The notes under the pieces were generated by a model. That model was not told the DNA's origin. It worked only from the letters and a program-made list of their open reading frames with translations, and made no database searches. A stretch of DNA of 42,194 nucleotides from Acetivibrio sp. MSJd-27 (GTDB lineage Bacteria; Bacillota; Clostridia; UMGS1840; HGM11507), in contig NZ_JAHLPV010000025.1 of NCBI RefSeq assembly GCF_018918095.1, positions 1-42,194 on the forward strand, given 5' to 3'. Shown one piece after another: positions 8,630-15,310 of this stretch. The position numbers were made by a program, and so were the translations under genes. The number at the start of each line of letters is the position of its first letter. The first letter of the stretch is position 1.

Positions 8630-9247
8630 GTGCAAACCAATGTATCTGCGACAAAAGCCAATCTGATGGCAATCCGCCGTTCTCTGGAGCTTGCACAGAC
8701 CGGCTATGACCTGATGGATCGAAAACGAAACATTCTGATCCGGGAGATGATGGGCTTGATCGATACGGCGAAACGGCTTCAGAATCAGATTGATATCACC
8801 TTTCGTACTGCCTATGAGTCGCTGAAAACCGCCAACATCACGATGGGGCTTTCCAATGTAGCGGAGATCGCCCAGTCTATACCGGAGGAAGACAAGATAA
8901 AGATACGGTTCCGCAGTGTGATGGGGGTGGAGGTTCCGGTGGTGAAGTTAAGGGAAGAGCATCCCACCCTGCCCTATGAGCTTTCCACCACCAATTCCGC
9001 TTTGGACGCGGCCTATATGAATTTTATGCGTGTGAAGAATTTCACTGTTACTCTGGCGGAGGTGGAAAACAGCATTTATAAGCTTGCCTCCGCAATCAAA
9101 AAAACGCAGAAGCGCGCGAATGCCCTGGAAAATATCATTATACCCAATTATCAGAACTTATCCAAACAGATTGTGAGCGTACTGGAGGAAAAGGAGCGGG
9201 AGGAATTCACCCGAATGAAGGTTATCAAACAACAAAAGCAAGGATGA
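8630..9247 (+). CDS. ntpD: V-type ATP synthase subunit D (central shaft)
   Basis: A 205-residue protein made of long N- and C-terminal helices that form the antiparallel coiled coil of the rotor shaft. The N-terminal run (TKANLMAIRRSLELAQTGYDLMDRKRNIL) is the family hallmark, given here as KANLMAIRRSLELAQ and GYDLMDRKRNIL. The start is GTG at 8630, three bases after the stop of B, with GAGGACGGTGA as ribosome site; no in-frame ATG fits better. It is the last gene of the operon, with a terminator right after it. Confidence 0.94.
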   Translation: MQTNVSATKANLMAIRRSLELAQTGYDLMDRKRNILIREMMGLIDTAKRLQNQIDITFRTAYESLKTANITMGLSNVAEIAQSIPEEDKIKIRFRSVMGVEVPVVKLREEHPTLPYELSTTNSALDAAYMNFMRVKNFTVTLAEVENSIYKLASAIKKTQKRANALENIIIPNYQNLSKQIVSVLEEKEREEFTRMKVIKQQKQG

Positions 9248-9251
9248 AAAA

Positions 9252-9280
9252 ACGGGCTGCTTGGGCAGCTCGTTTTGTTT
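9252..9280 (+). terminator. Terminator of the V-ATPase operon
   Basis: ACGGGCTGC (9252-9260), loop TTGG, GCAGCTCGT (9265-9273), with one G-T pair, then TTTGTTTTATTT. It starts a few bases after the stop of subunit D. Confidence 0.85.
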
Positions 9281-9334
9281 TATTTATGTTTGTTTTCAGA
9301 AGATAAGACAGTCAACTTTGAAATGAATTTCTAT

Positions 9335-9673
9335 TTATGCATCTTTATCATGGCTTTTCTTCGGAAGATCGCTATATTTATTGTAAAGATAGACAATCCA
9401 TTTTGCATCAAATAATTTAAGTAAAAAATATACAAATGTCAATCCAAGGATTGTTCCGACAATTACAAATTTTCTGTAATAGTTAAATGGTGCCGTAATC
9501 ACATTAAATATAACCAATACAAAAATACTAAATATTATCTGACTTGCTTTTGCATATTTTAATTTATGATAATGAAATTCATAACCACATAGCGGGCATA
9601 TCATATAGGGTGCGTACCAGCAGAATTTTGGTTTTGCCCTTTCTTTGCAATGCTTGCATTGTATCTCTTTCAT
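9335..9673 (-). CDS. Small zinc-ribbon membrane protein, unknown function
   Basis: I do not recognise a family. The 112-residue protein begins with a zinc-ribbon-like domain: Cys6-x2-Cys9 and Cys26-x2-Cys29 (CKHC, CPLCG). Two hydrophobic helices follow at about 42-62 and 67-86, then a short charged tail. ATG at 9673 is chosen because GGGAATGGAG precedes it; an upstream ATG at 9718 lacks a ribosome site. It is the last gene of a minus-strand group of small proteins in an AT-rich island between the V-ATPase operon and tetR. Such a protein could sense or anchor something at the membrane, but nothing shows what. Confidence 0.6.
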   Translation of the reverse strand: MKEIQCKHCKERAKPKFCWYAPYMICPLCGYEFHYHKLKYAKASQIIFSIFVLVIFNVITAPFNYYRKFVIVGTILGLTFVYFLLKLFDAKWIVYLYNKYSDLPKKSHDKDA

Positions 9674-9832
9674 ATCTCCATTCCCTTTCAACAGATATAA
9701 CATTCTGAGTTTTCCCATTATATTTTGTATTTGATTCTTCGTAACGAACCTATTTTGTGCACCAGAGAATTCTTCTGATGAAATATTATTTATAAGGAAA
9801 TCAAGAGAACTCTCTTGCTGAAAAAATTCTGC

Positions 9833-10084
9833 TCAGTCGCTCTTGTCTTCTCTTTCTTTTATCACAAAAGCGGGCACGAAATAGAATACTGCAGTGACAG
9901 CAAGAATGATTGATAACAAAACAATAGAAGGTACTATTTCATCATACAACGGAATCATCTGAATATCAGGATGATTTTTATGGAAACGAAACCTCCGTAA
10001 TACAATTCCCAACACATTACCTATACCAACACCGACACACCCAAAGAAAAAGCTTTTCAGAACTTTTTTTATATTTTTCAGCAT
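9833..10084 (-). CDS. Small two-helix membrane protein, unknown function
   Basis: An 83-residue protein with a basic N-terminus, a glycine-rich hydrophobic helix at about 12-30, and a second helix at about 50-73, ending in a charged tail. AAGGAAG lies 8 bases upstream of the ATG, which supports translation. I do not recognise a family. It lies in the AT-rich island, between the alpha-CTD-like gene and the zinc-ribbon protein on the same strand, with gaps of 160-180 bases on either side. Confidence 0.5.
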   Translation of the reverse strand: MLKNIKKVLKSFFFGCVGVGIGNVLGIVLRRFRFHKNHPDIQMIPLYDEIVPSIVLLSIILAVTAVFYFVPAFVIKEREDKSD

Positions 10085-10267
10085 CGTTATGACTTCCTTT
10101 CTATTGCCATATTATCAAAAATACTGAAAAAAGTAAATATACCTAAAAATCAAACATGGGGAAAGATAAATGCATAATGATTTCAGGATAGTAATTTTAT
10201 ATCCTTTCAAAAAGTCTTTTCAATCTGTACAACCAATTTTCAGAGGCGGAATGCCTTTTATAAAAAA

Positions 10268-10622
10268 TTATTCCAGAATCTTTTGAATTGCCGCCCTCAA
10301 AGGCATGCTTGTCCGTGCTGCAGCCCGTTCTGTCCAGGCAATATAGCCATACTCCCGCATTTTGCGGGCAATTTCAAGGATGGAAACCTTCCCGATATTA
10401 GGGATACGTATGATATCATCGAAACAATGAAATGCGAGTAATTGCTCACAGTCATAAATTCCGGCTTTCGTCAGTGCGTGAAAAGTTCGCATTGAAAAAT
10501 CCATATCCGCGATTTTTGGTTCCCGTTCACCGAATCCGTATTGCACCTCTTGACTGACAGCCCTTCCCTTCAAGATATTTTCCACCTGTTTATACAGGTC
10601 ATCAATAACAGCATTTTTTCAT
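10268..10622 (-). CDS. RNA polymerase alpha-CTD-like small protein; possible 1-base frameshift at its start
   Basis: From a GTG at 10585 the frame encodes 105 residues matching the C-terminal domain of the RNA polymerase alpha subunit. Residues 28-80 carry the pattern MDFSMRTFHALTKAGI ... IPNIGKVSILEI. Of the E. coli DNA-contact residues, those matching Arg265, Asn294, Gly296 and Ser299 are kept, while Asn268 is His and Lys298 is Val. No alpha N-terminal domain is present. The frame stays open upstream of the GTG and reads NAVIDDLYKQ, and an ATG at 10622, three bases after the stop of the sigma-like gene, would join it if the run of six A (10614-10619 on the plus strand as T) were five. So either the gene starts at GTG 10585 without a clear ribosome site, or there is a frameshift. 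Coordinates given span the longer form. Confidence 0.65.
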
Positions 10623-10625
10623 CGA

Positions 10626-10955
10626 TCAAATTGCTTTTTTCTTGCAGCTGTTTCCGTAACGTATTATTTTTTCTAAAATCGCGGAAACACACATCCGTCT
10701 TACTCTTGACGGCTGACGGAGTTTCCTCAGCGCTTTGACAAGAATCTGCCGGGCACGTTCAATACCTACTCCGCCGATCTCCTTACCTACTTGTTTGTAC
10801 GTCAGCCCATTGCGGTAACGGCATTCCAGCGCAAGCTGCTCCCGTTCCGTTAAGGTACCTATCATGTCCAATACACCGCGCACATAAATATCCCCATCGT
10901 CCTCCTTTTTCAAAGCCGCACAATAAATGCGGGAGGCATATTCATTGTTTGTCAT
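10626..10955 (-). CDS. Sigma-70 region 4-like small protein
   Basis: A 109-residue protein whose residues 32-82 look like sigma region 4: LTEREQLALECRYRNGLTY followed by the helix-turn-helix YKQVGKEIG and the recognition helix ERARQILVKALRKLR, close to the ERIRQIEAKALRKLR pattern of sigma-70. There is no region 2, so it is not a full sigma factor. ATG at 10955 has GAAGGAGATAAACGGT as a strong ribosome site; the open frame extends further upstream to 11051 without one. The alpha-CTD-like gene follows 3 bases downstream, so the two are probably made together. A role in directing RNA polymerase or binding -35-like DNA is inferred. Confidence 0.75.
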   Translation of the reverse strand: MTNNEYASRIYCAALKKEDDGDIYVRGVLDMIGTLTEREQLALECRYRNGLTYKQVGKEIGGVGIERARQILVKALRKLRQPSRVRRMCVSAILEKIIRYGNSCKKKAI

Positions 10956-11118
10956 ACCGTTTATCTCCTTCTGATTATAGTTTCTATAATTGAAATGTTT
11001 TTCAATAAAATTACGCTTTATTGTATAGCAAAACATTTCTTTTATTTTCATATATACATATAAATTAGAAGGTATTTTTCTTTACATTATTTCTCTATTT
11101 TTCTCACGAAAAAGCAGA

Positions 11119-11124
11119 TATAAT
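11119..11124 (+). promoter_or_regulatory. -10 box ahead of the XRE regulator
   Basis: TATAAT at 11119-11124, 24 bases before the start codon. No strong -35 hexamer is seen 16-18 bases upstream. The sigma-4-like gene is divergent from here, so 10956-11147 probably holds both promoters. Confidence 0.45.
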
Positions 11125-11147
11125 ACATTAGGAGTGAGGTGATTTTT

Positions 11148-11381
11148 ATGAAATATAATAGAATCAGGGATTTGCGAGAGGATAAAGATTTAACACAAAC
11201 CGTTATGGGGAAAGCAATTATGGTTGGACAAACAACTTATTCCAGCTACGAGAGAGGAATCGCAAATATTCCAACGGATGTGTGGATTCGTTTGGGTATA
11301 TTTCATAATGTCAGCATTGATTATTTGGTTGGATTGACTGATGTGAAAACACCTCCACCGCGTAAAAGAGAAAGGAATTGA
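11148..11381 (+). CDS. XRE-family small DNA-binding protein
   Basis: A 77-residue protein that is nearly all Cro/C1-type helix-turn-helix: IRDLREDKDLTQTVMGKAI, then VGQTTYSSYERGIANIPTD, then IRLGIFHNVSIDYLVGLTD, the usual five-helix pattern. The second helix is atypical, reading TQTVMGKAIMV where TQxxLAxxLGV is common. ATG at 11148 follows GGAGTGAGGTGA. It is divergent from the sigma-4/alpha-CTD pair, as a phage- or island-type repressor would be, so control of that pair is a reasonable inference. Confidence 0.8.
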   Translation: MKYNRIRDLREDKDLTQTVMGKAIMVGQTTYSSYERGIANIPTDVWIRLGIFHNVSIDYLVGLTDVKTPPPRKRERN

Positions 11382-11416
11382 TAGGATCTTTTTAATACAA
11401 ATTTATGTAAATAAAA

Positions 11417-11439
11417 AGTGCGTTGCAAAGCAACGCACT
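11417..11439 (-). terminator. Perfect hairpin, terminator-like on the minus strand
   Basis: AGTGCGTTGC (11417-11426), loop AAA, GCAACGCACT (11430-11439). On the minus strand it is followed by TTTTTATTT. On the plus strand it is followed by A-rich DNA, so it is a poor terminator for the XRE gene. No minus-strand gene reads into it. Confidence 0.5.
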
Positions 11440-11440
11440 A

Positions 11441-11596
11441 AAAAACGCATTACTCTACTTGTTACCACGCAAGCCACAATATATTCAGGAATAAAATATT
11501 GCGAAAAAGAGTATGCGTTTTTAACATTAGTTAAAAACACAAACTTTATTCCTGAATTATATTTCATAATTCTATATTTAGTTGGCTTACGTGGTA
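11441..11596. repeat. Interleaved inverted repeats (A-B-C-A'-C'-B')
   Basis: Three arm pairs interleave. A (11441-11456, AAAAACGCATTACTCT) pairs with A' (11508-11522). B (11463-11477, TACCACGCAAGCCAC) pairs with B' (11582-11596). C (11479-11495) pairs with C' (11545-11562). B-C and C'-B' form one long stem whose loop contains A', so the A-A' pairing crosses it like a pseudoknot or competes with it. No coding frame is convincing here. It could be a non-coding RNA, a miniature transposable element or the end of the accessory island. Confidence 0.6.
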
Positions 11597-11660
11597 GCAT
11601 AATTATAGCATACCTTTGCTTATTTGTAAATAAATATGTCAATTGTTATCTTGCGGCTGT

Positions 11661-11692
11661 TGTTAGTGTCCAATATGTATTGTACACTAACA
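11661..11692. promoter_or_regulatory. 32-bp near-perfect palindrome, candidate operator
   Basis: Outer arms TGTTAGTGT (11661-11669) and ACACTAACA (11684-11692), inner arms CAATA and TATTG. Fourteen of sixteen base pairs match. It lies 30 bases upstream of the tetR promoter and is of a size typical for a TetR-family operator bound by two dimers. Confidence 0.5.
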
Positions 11693-11701
11693 TTTCAGAA
11701 G

Positions 11702-11750
11702 TGACTTTCAGTCATTTTTTATTGACTGACGGTCATTTTCGTTGTATAAT
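11702..11750 (+). promoter_or_regulatory. tetR promoter with two operator-like palindromes
   Basis: TTGACT (11722-11727), 17-base spacer, TATAAT (11745-11750) is a near-consensus sigma-A promoter. TGACTTTCAGTCA (11702-11714) is upstream of the -35 box, and TGACTGACGGTCA (11723-11735) overlaps it. Their centres are 21 bases apart, two helical turns, so two dimers could bind on the same face and shut the promoter. Confidence 0.75.
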
Positions 11751-11781
11751 AAAGAAAATTGTCGAAAAAGGACAGATGAGA

Positions 11782-12360
11782 ATGACGCAAAAGAGAATGC
11801 AAAAGCGCAGGATGATAGAGGAATGTGCCAAGGGGCTTTTTCTGAAGAATGACGCCGTAAACACTTCTGTCGATGAGATAGCGGCGCTGGCCGGCATTGC
11901 AAAGGGAACCTTTTATCTGTATTTCAAAGATAAGGAAGAATTGATTGGCCGGGTCGTGAACAATTTATGCGTGGAACTGCTGGAAAAAGCGTTTTTACAT
12001 ACGCAGGACGCTTTGTATTCGGATATTATACAGCGCCTGATCGCAATGGCAGAATATATCATCGACTATTACGAGGAGAATCCCTGTGCAATCCGTCTGG
12101 TGAAAAACAATCTTTCGGTGGGGCTTCTGCAGAAGGAAATGTATAATTTGTCCGAATTGGATTTCAAGGGCATATGGACAGAGCTGGTGGCATATTGTAA
12201 ACAAAAAGGTTTCAGCAGAAGAGAGACCTATGACCGGCTTTACCTTATTGTTGAGCTGACCAGCTCCGCCACCTATTTTTCCATTGTGGAGGGCAAGCCG
12301 GATTCCATTGAACAGATGAAGCCTATTATACTGGATAATGTGAAAAGGCTTTTGGGCTGA
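11782..12360 (+). CDS. TetR/AcrR-family transcriptional regulator
   Basis: A 192-residue protein with the TetR N-terminal helix-turn-helix at about 9-55: RRMIEECAKGLFLKND, then TSVDEIAALAGIAKGTFYLYFKDKEEL (core: AGIAKGTFYLYFKDKEEL), the family signature. The rest is a helical ligand-binding domain without a recognisable ligand motif. ATG at 11782 is chosen since AAGGA lies 9 bases upstream; ATG 11776 is too close. The gene is 18 bases ahead of the dehydratase activase, so it likely controls itself and the genes after it through the palindromes at 11661-11735. Confidence 0.9.
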   Translation: MTQKRMQKRRMIEECAKGLFLKNDAVNTSVDEIAALAGIAKGTFYLYFKDKEELIGRVVNNLCVELLEKAFLHTQDALYSDIIQRLIAMAEYIIDYYEENPCAIRLVKNNLSVGLLQKEMYNLSELDFKGIWTELVAYCKQKGFSRRETYDRLYLIVELTSSATYFSIVEGKPDSIEQMKPIILDNVKRLLG

Positions 12361-12378
12361 CAGGGAGGAGGAAAAGCA

Positions 12379-15309
12379 ATGTGCTATAAACTGGGGATTG
12401 ATGTGGGCTCCACCACCTTGAAAGCAGTGGTGCTGGACCATAACAATCAAGTGATATATAAAAGCTATGAACGGCATTTTTCCAAGGTTCTGGAAAAAAC
12501 AGTTGAAAAAATAAGAGAGCTTGACCGCCTTCTGGAAGGACAGCATGTCAAGGCGGCCATCACAGGTTCGGCAGGGCTGGGCGTGGCAAATGCCAGCGGA
12601 ATGGATTTCGTTCAGGAGGTTTTCGCAACCGCGGGGAGCGTCAAACAGCTTTATCCCCAGACCGACGTCGTGATTGAACTTGGCGGGGAGGATGCGAAAA
12701 TCATCTTTTTGCAGGGAGCGATTGAGGAGCGGATGAACAGCACCTGTGCCGGAGGGACAGGCGCGTTTATCGATCAGATGGCCTCCCTTTTGAATGTTTC
12801 GGTGGATGAGATGGACGCGCTGAGCCTGAAGCATACCGATGTGTATCCGATTGCCTCCCGCTGCAGTGTATTTGCGAAAACCGATGTGCAGGCGCTTCTG
12901 AATCAGGGAGCCTCCAAGGAGAATGTGGCAGCCAGTATTTTCGGAGCGGTTGTTTCCCAGACCATTGCGGGGCTTGCCCAGGGCAGGCCGATTGAGGGGA
13001 ACGTGCTATTTCTCGGCGGACCTCTGGCATTTTTGGACGGCTTAAAGGAACAGTTTGTCAAGATTCTGAAGCTCAAGCCGGGAGAGGCAATTTTTCCGGA
13101 GCTGGCGCAGTATTTTGTGGCTCTCGGCGCCGCTTACTATGCGGAGGGCTTGGAGCGGACCTATTCCTATCGGGAGCTTTTATCCATATTTGAAAATCTG
13201 ACGGATTTGGGAGACAAACCCCAGGGGGCGGAACCGCTGTTCCGCAATGAAGCGGAACGGCAGGAATTCATCCAAAGGCATGCGAAAGCCCATGTGGAAA
13301 AGAAGAGCCTTGCGGGATACCGCGGAAAAGCATACCTGGGAATTGACGCCGGAAGCACCACCACCAAGGTTGTGCTGATGAGCGGCGAGAAGGAAATTCT
13401 TTATACTTACTATGCGTCGAATCAGGGAAGTCCGCTCAGCCGGGTGCAGGAAATTTTGAATGAAATATATGAGCAGGGCGGCGAAGGACTCATCATCGCA
13501 GGCAGTGCGGTGACCGGATACGGGGAGGAAATCATCAAGAACGCCTTTGATATTGATCTGGGGCTGGTGGAGACCATCGCCCACTATACAGCGGCAAAGC
13601 ATTTCAATCCGGAGGTCGATTTTATCATTGATATCGGCGGACAGGATATCAAATGCTTTGACATCAAGGACGGAACCATAAACAGCGTCATGCTCAACGA
13701 GGCTTGCTCCTCCGGCTGCGGTTCTTTTCTGGAAACCTTTGCGAAATCTCTTGGATACGATATTGAGGAGTTTGCAAAGCTTTCCCTGCGGTCGGAACAT
13801 CCGGTGGATCTGGGAACCCGCTGTACCGTATTCATGAATTCCTCGGTCAAACAGGCGCAGAAAAACGGCGCTTCGGTGGAGGATATCTCGGCAGGGCTTG
13901 CGCTGAGCGTTGTCCGAAATGCAATTTATAAAGTCATCCGTGCCCACAGCCCGGATGATTTGGGCAGGCATATTGTTGTGCAGGGGGGAACCTTCTTAAA
14001 CGACGCGGTGCTCCGAAGCTTTGAGAAGCTGATCGGGCGCGAGGTAGTGCGTCCGGATATTGCCGGCTTAATGGGGGCATATGGTGCGGCGCTGTTTGCG
14101 CAGAGCCATGTGCAGGGGGAAAGCCACACCATCCGCAAAGAGGATTTGAAGCATTTCACCCACACCTCCAAGGTGACCCGCTGTGGGCTTTGTACCAATC
14201 ACTGCGGGCTTACTGTCAGCACCTTTGCCAACGGAAAAAAATATATTTCGGGAAACCGCTGTGAGCGCCCCTTGAAAGGCGCGGAGGCGAAAGGGCTCCC
14301 GAATCTTTATCAGTATAAATTGGATAAGCTGAAGGAATACTGCCATGCAGAGGGCAAACGGGGGAAGATAGGGATTCCGCTGGTGCTGAACAATTTTGAA
14401 AACCTGCCCTTTTGGACGACCTTTTTCCGGGAGCTGGATTTTGAGGTAGTCACTTCGGATATGTCCTCGAGAAAGCTGCACGCGGCGGGGGAACACACCA
14501 TTCCATCCGACACGGTATGCTATCCGGCCAAACTGGTGCATGGGCATATCATCAATTTGCTGAACAAGGGGATAAAAACCATATTCTATCCCTGTATGAC
14601 ATATAATTTTAATGAAAATATTTCGGATAATCGGTATAATTGTCCTGTGGTTGCCTACTATCCTGAAGTGATCGAGGGGAATGTGAAGATGCCGGACGAC
14701 GTCACCTTCCTTTATCCCTATCTGGATCTGGAGAACGAGAAGGTGTTCATCAAAAAGATCCACGAATTCCTAGGCAGGCATTTTGACGGGCTTTCCCTCT
14801 GGGAGGTAAAAAAAGCCGCCAAGGCGGCCTATACCGCATATTATGCGTTTAAAGCCGACATCGCAAAGGAGGGAGAAAGGGCATTCCGGTACGCAAAAGA
14901 AAACGGATTGAAAACCATCGTGCTGGCCGGCCGGCCCTATCATATTGACGCGGAGATCAACCATGGAATCGATAAGCTGATCTCCACTTTAGGCTTTGTT
15001 ATTTTGACAGAGGACAGTGTCGCCGGTATGGGGGAGGAACAGAAGGTAAGCGTATTAAATCAGTGGACGTTTCATGCCAGAATGTACCGCGCGGCGGAGT
15101 GGGTAACCCGGCAGAAGAATACCCAGATGGTTCAGCTGGTATCCTTCGGCTGCGGGATAGACGCCATCACCACCGACGAGGTGTGCGACATATTGAGAAG
15201 AAAAGGAAAACTATATACCCAGATTAAGATTGATGAGATAAACAATCTGGGAGCGGTGAAAATTCGGCTGAGAAGTTTGCTGGCCGCAATGGAAGAAGGA
15301 TGTGATTGA
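12379..15309 (+). CDS. Two-domain acyl-CoA dehydratase activase (BadF/BcrA/HgdC-like, with DUF2229 region)
   Basis: A 976-residue protein with two ASKHA ATPase domains in tandem. The first starts GIDVGSTTLKAVVLD (6-20) and has the iron-sulfur cysteines Cys123 (STCAGGTG) and Cys162 (SRCSVF). The second starts LGIDAGSTTTKVVLM (about 320-334) with Cys443 and Cys482 (EACSSGCGS, TRCTVF). A cysteine-rich stretch RCGLCTNHCGL and a DUF2229-like C-terminal part follow. In HgdC such a protein, as a dimer bridging one [4Fe-4S] cluster, injects a high-energy electron into a 2-hydroxyacyl-CoA dehydratase using ATP. Here both halves lie in one chain. In many Clostridia one protein of about 1400 residues also includes the HgdB-like part, which here is the next gene, 1 base away. 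The substrate is unknown. GGGAGGAGG precedes the ATG. Confidence 0.9.
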   Translation: MCYKLGIDVGSTTLKAVVLDHNNQVIYKSYERHFSKVLEKTVEKIRELDRLLEGQHVKAAITGSAGLGVANASGMDFVQEVFATAGSVKQLYPQTDVVIELGGEDAKIIFLQGAIEERMNSTCAGGTGAFIDQMASLLNVSVDEMDALSLKHTDVYPIASRCSVFAKTDVQALLNQGASKENVAASIFGAVVSQTIAGLAQGRPIEGNVLFLGGPLAFLDGLKEQFVKILKLKPGEAIFPELAQYFVALGAAYYAEGLERTYSYRELLSIFENLTDLGDKPQGAEPLFRNEAERQEFIQRHAKAHVEKKSLAGYRGKAYLGIDAGSTTTKVVLMSGEKEILYTYYASNQGSPLSRVQEILNEIYEQGGEGLIIAGSAVTGYGEEIIKNAFDIDLGLVETIAHYTAAKHFNPEVDFIIDIGGQDIKCFDIKDGTINSVMLNEACSSGCGSFLETFAKSLGYDIEEFAKLSLRSEHPVDLGTRCTVFMNSSVKQAQKNGASVEDISAGLALSVVRNAIYKVIRAHSPDDLGRHIVVQGGTFLNDAVLRSFEKLIGREVVRPDIAGLMGAYGAALFAQSHVQGESHTIRKEDLKHFTHTSKVTRCGLCTNHCGLTVSTFANGKKYISGNRCERPLKGAEAKGLPNLYQYKLDKLKEYCHAEGKRGKIGIPLVLNNFENLPFWTTFFRELDFEVVTSDMSSRKLHAAGEHTIPSDTVCYPAKLVHGHIINLLNKGIKTIFYPCMTYNFNENISDNRYNCPVVAYYPEVIEGNVKMPDDVTFLYPYLDLENEKVFIKKIHEFLGRHFDGLSLWEVKKAAKAAYTAYYAFKADIAKEGERAFRYAKENGLKTIVLAGRPYHIDAEINHGIDKLISTLGFVILTEDSVAGMGEEQKVSVLNQWTFHARMYRAAEWVTRQKNTQMVQLVSFGCGIDAITTDEVCDILRRKGKLYTQIKIDEINNLGAVKIRLRSLLAAMEEGCD

Positions 15310-15310
15310 T

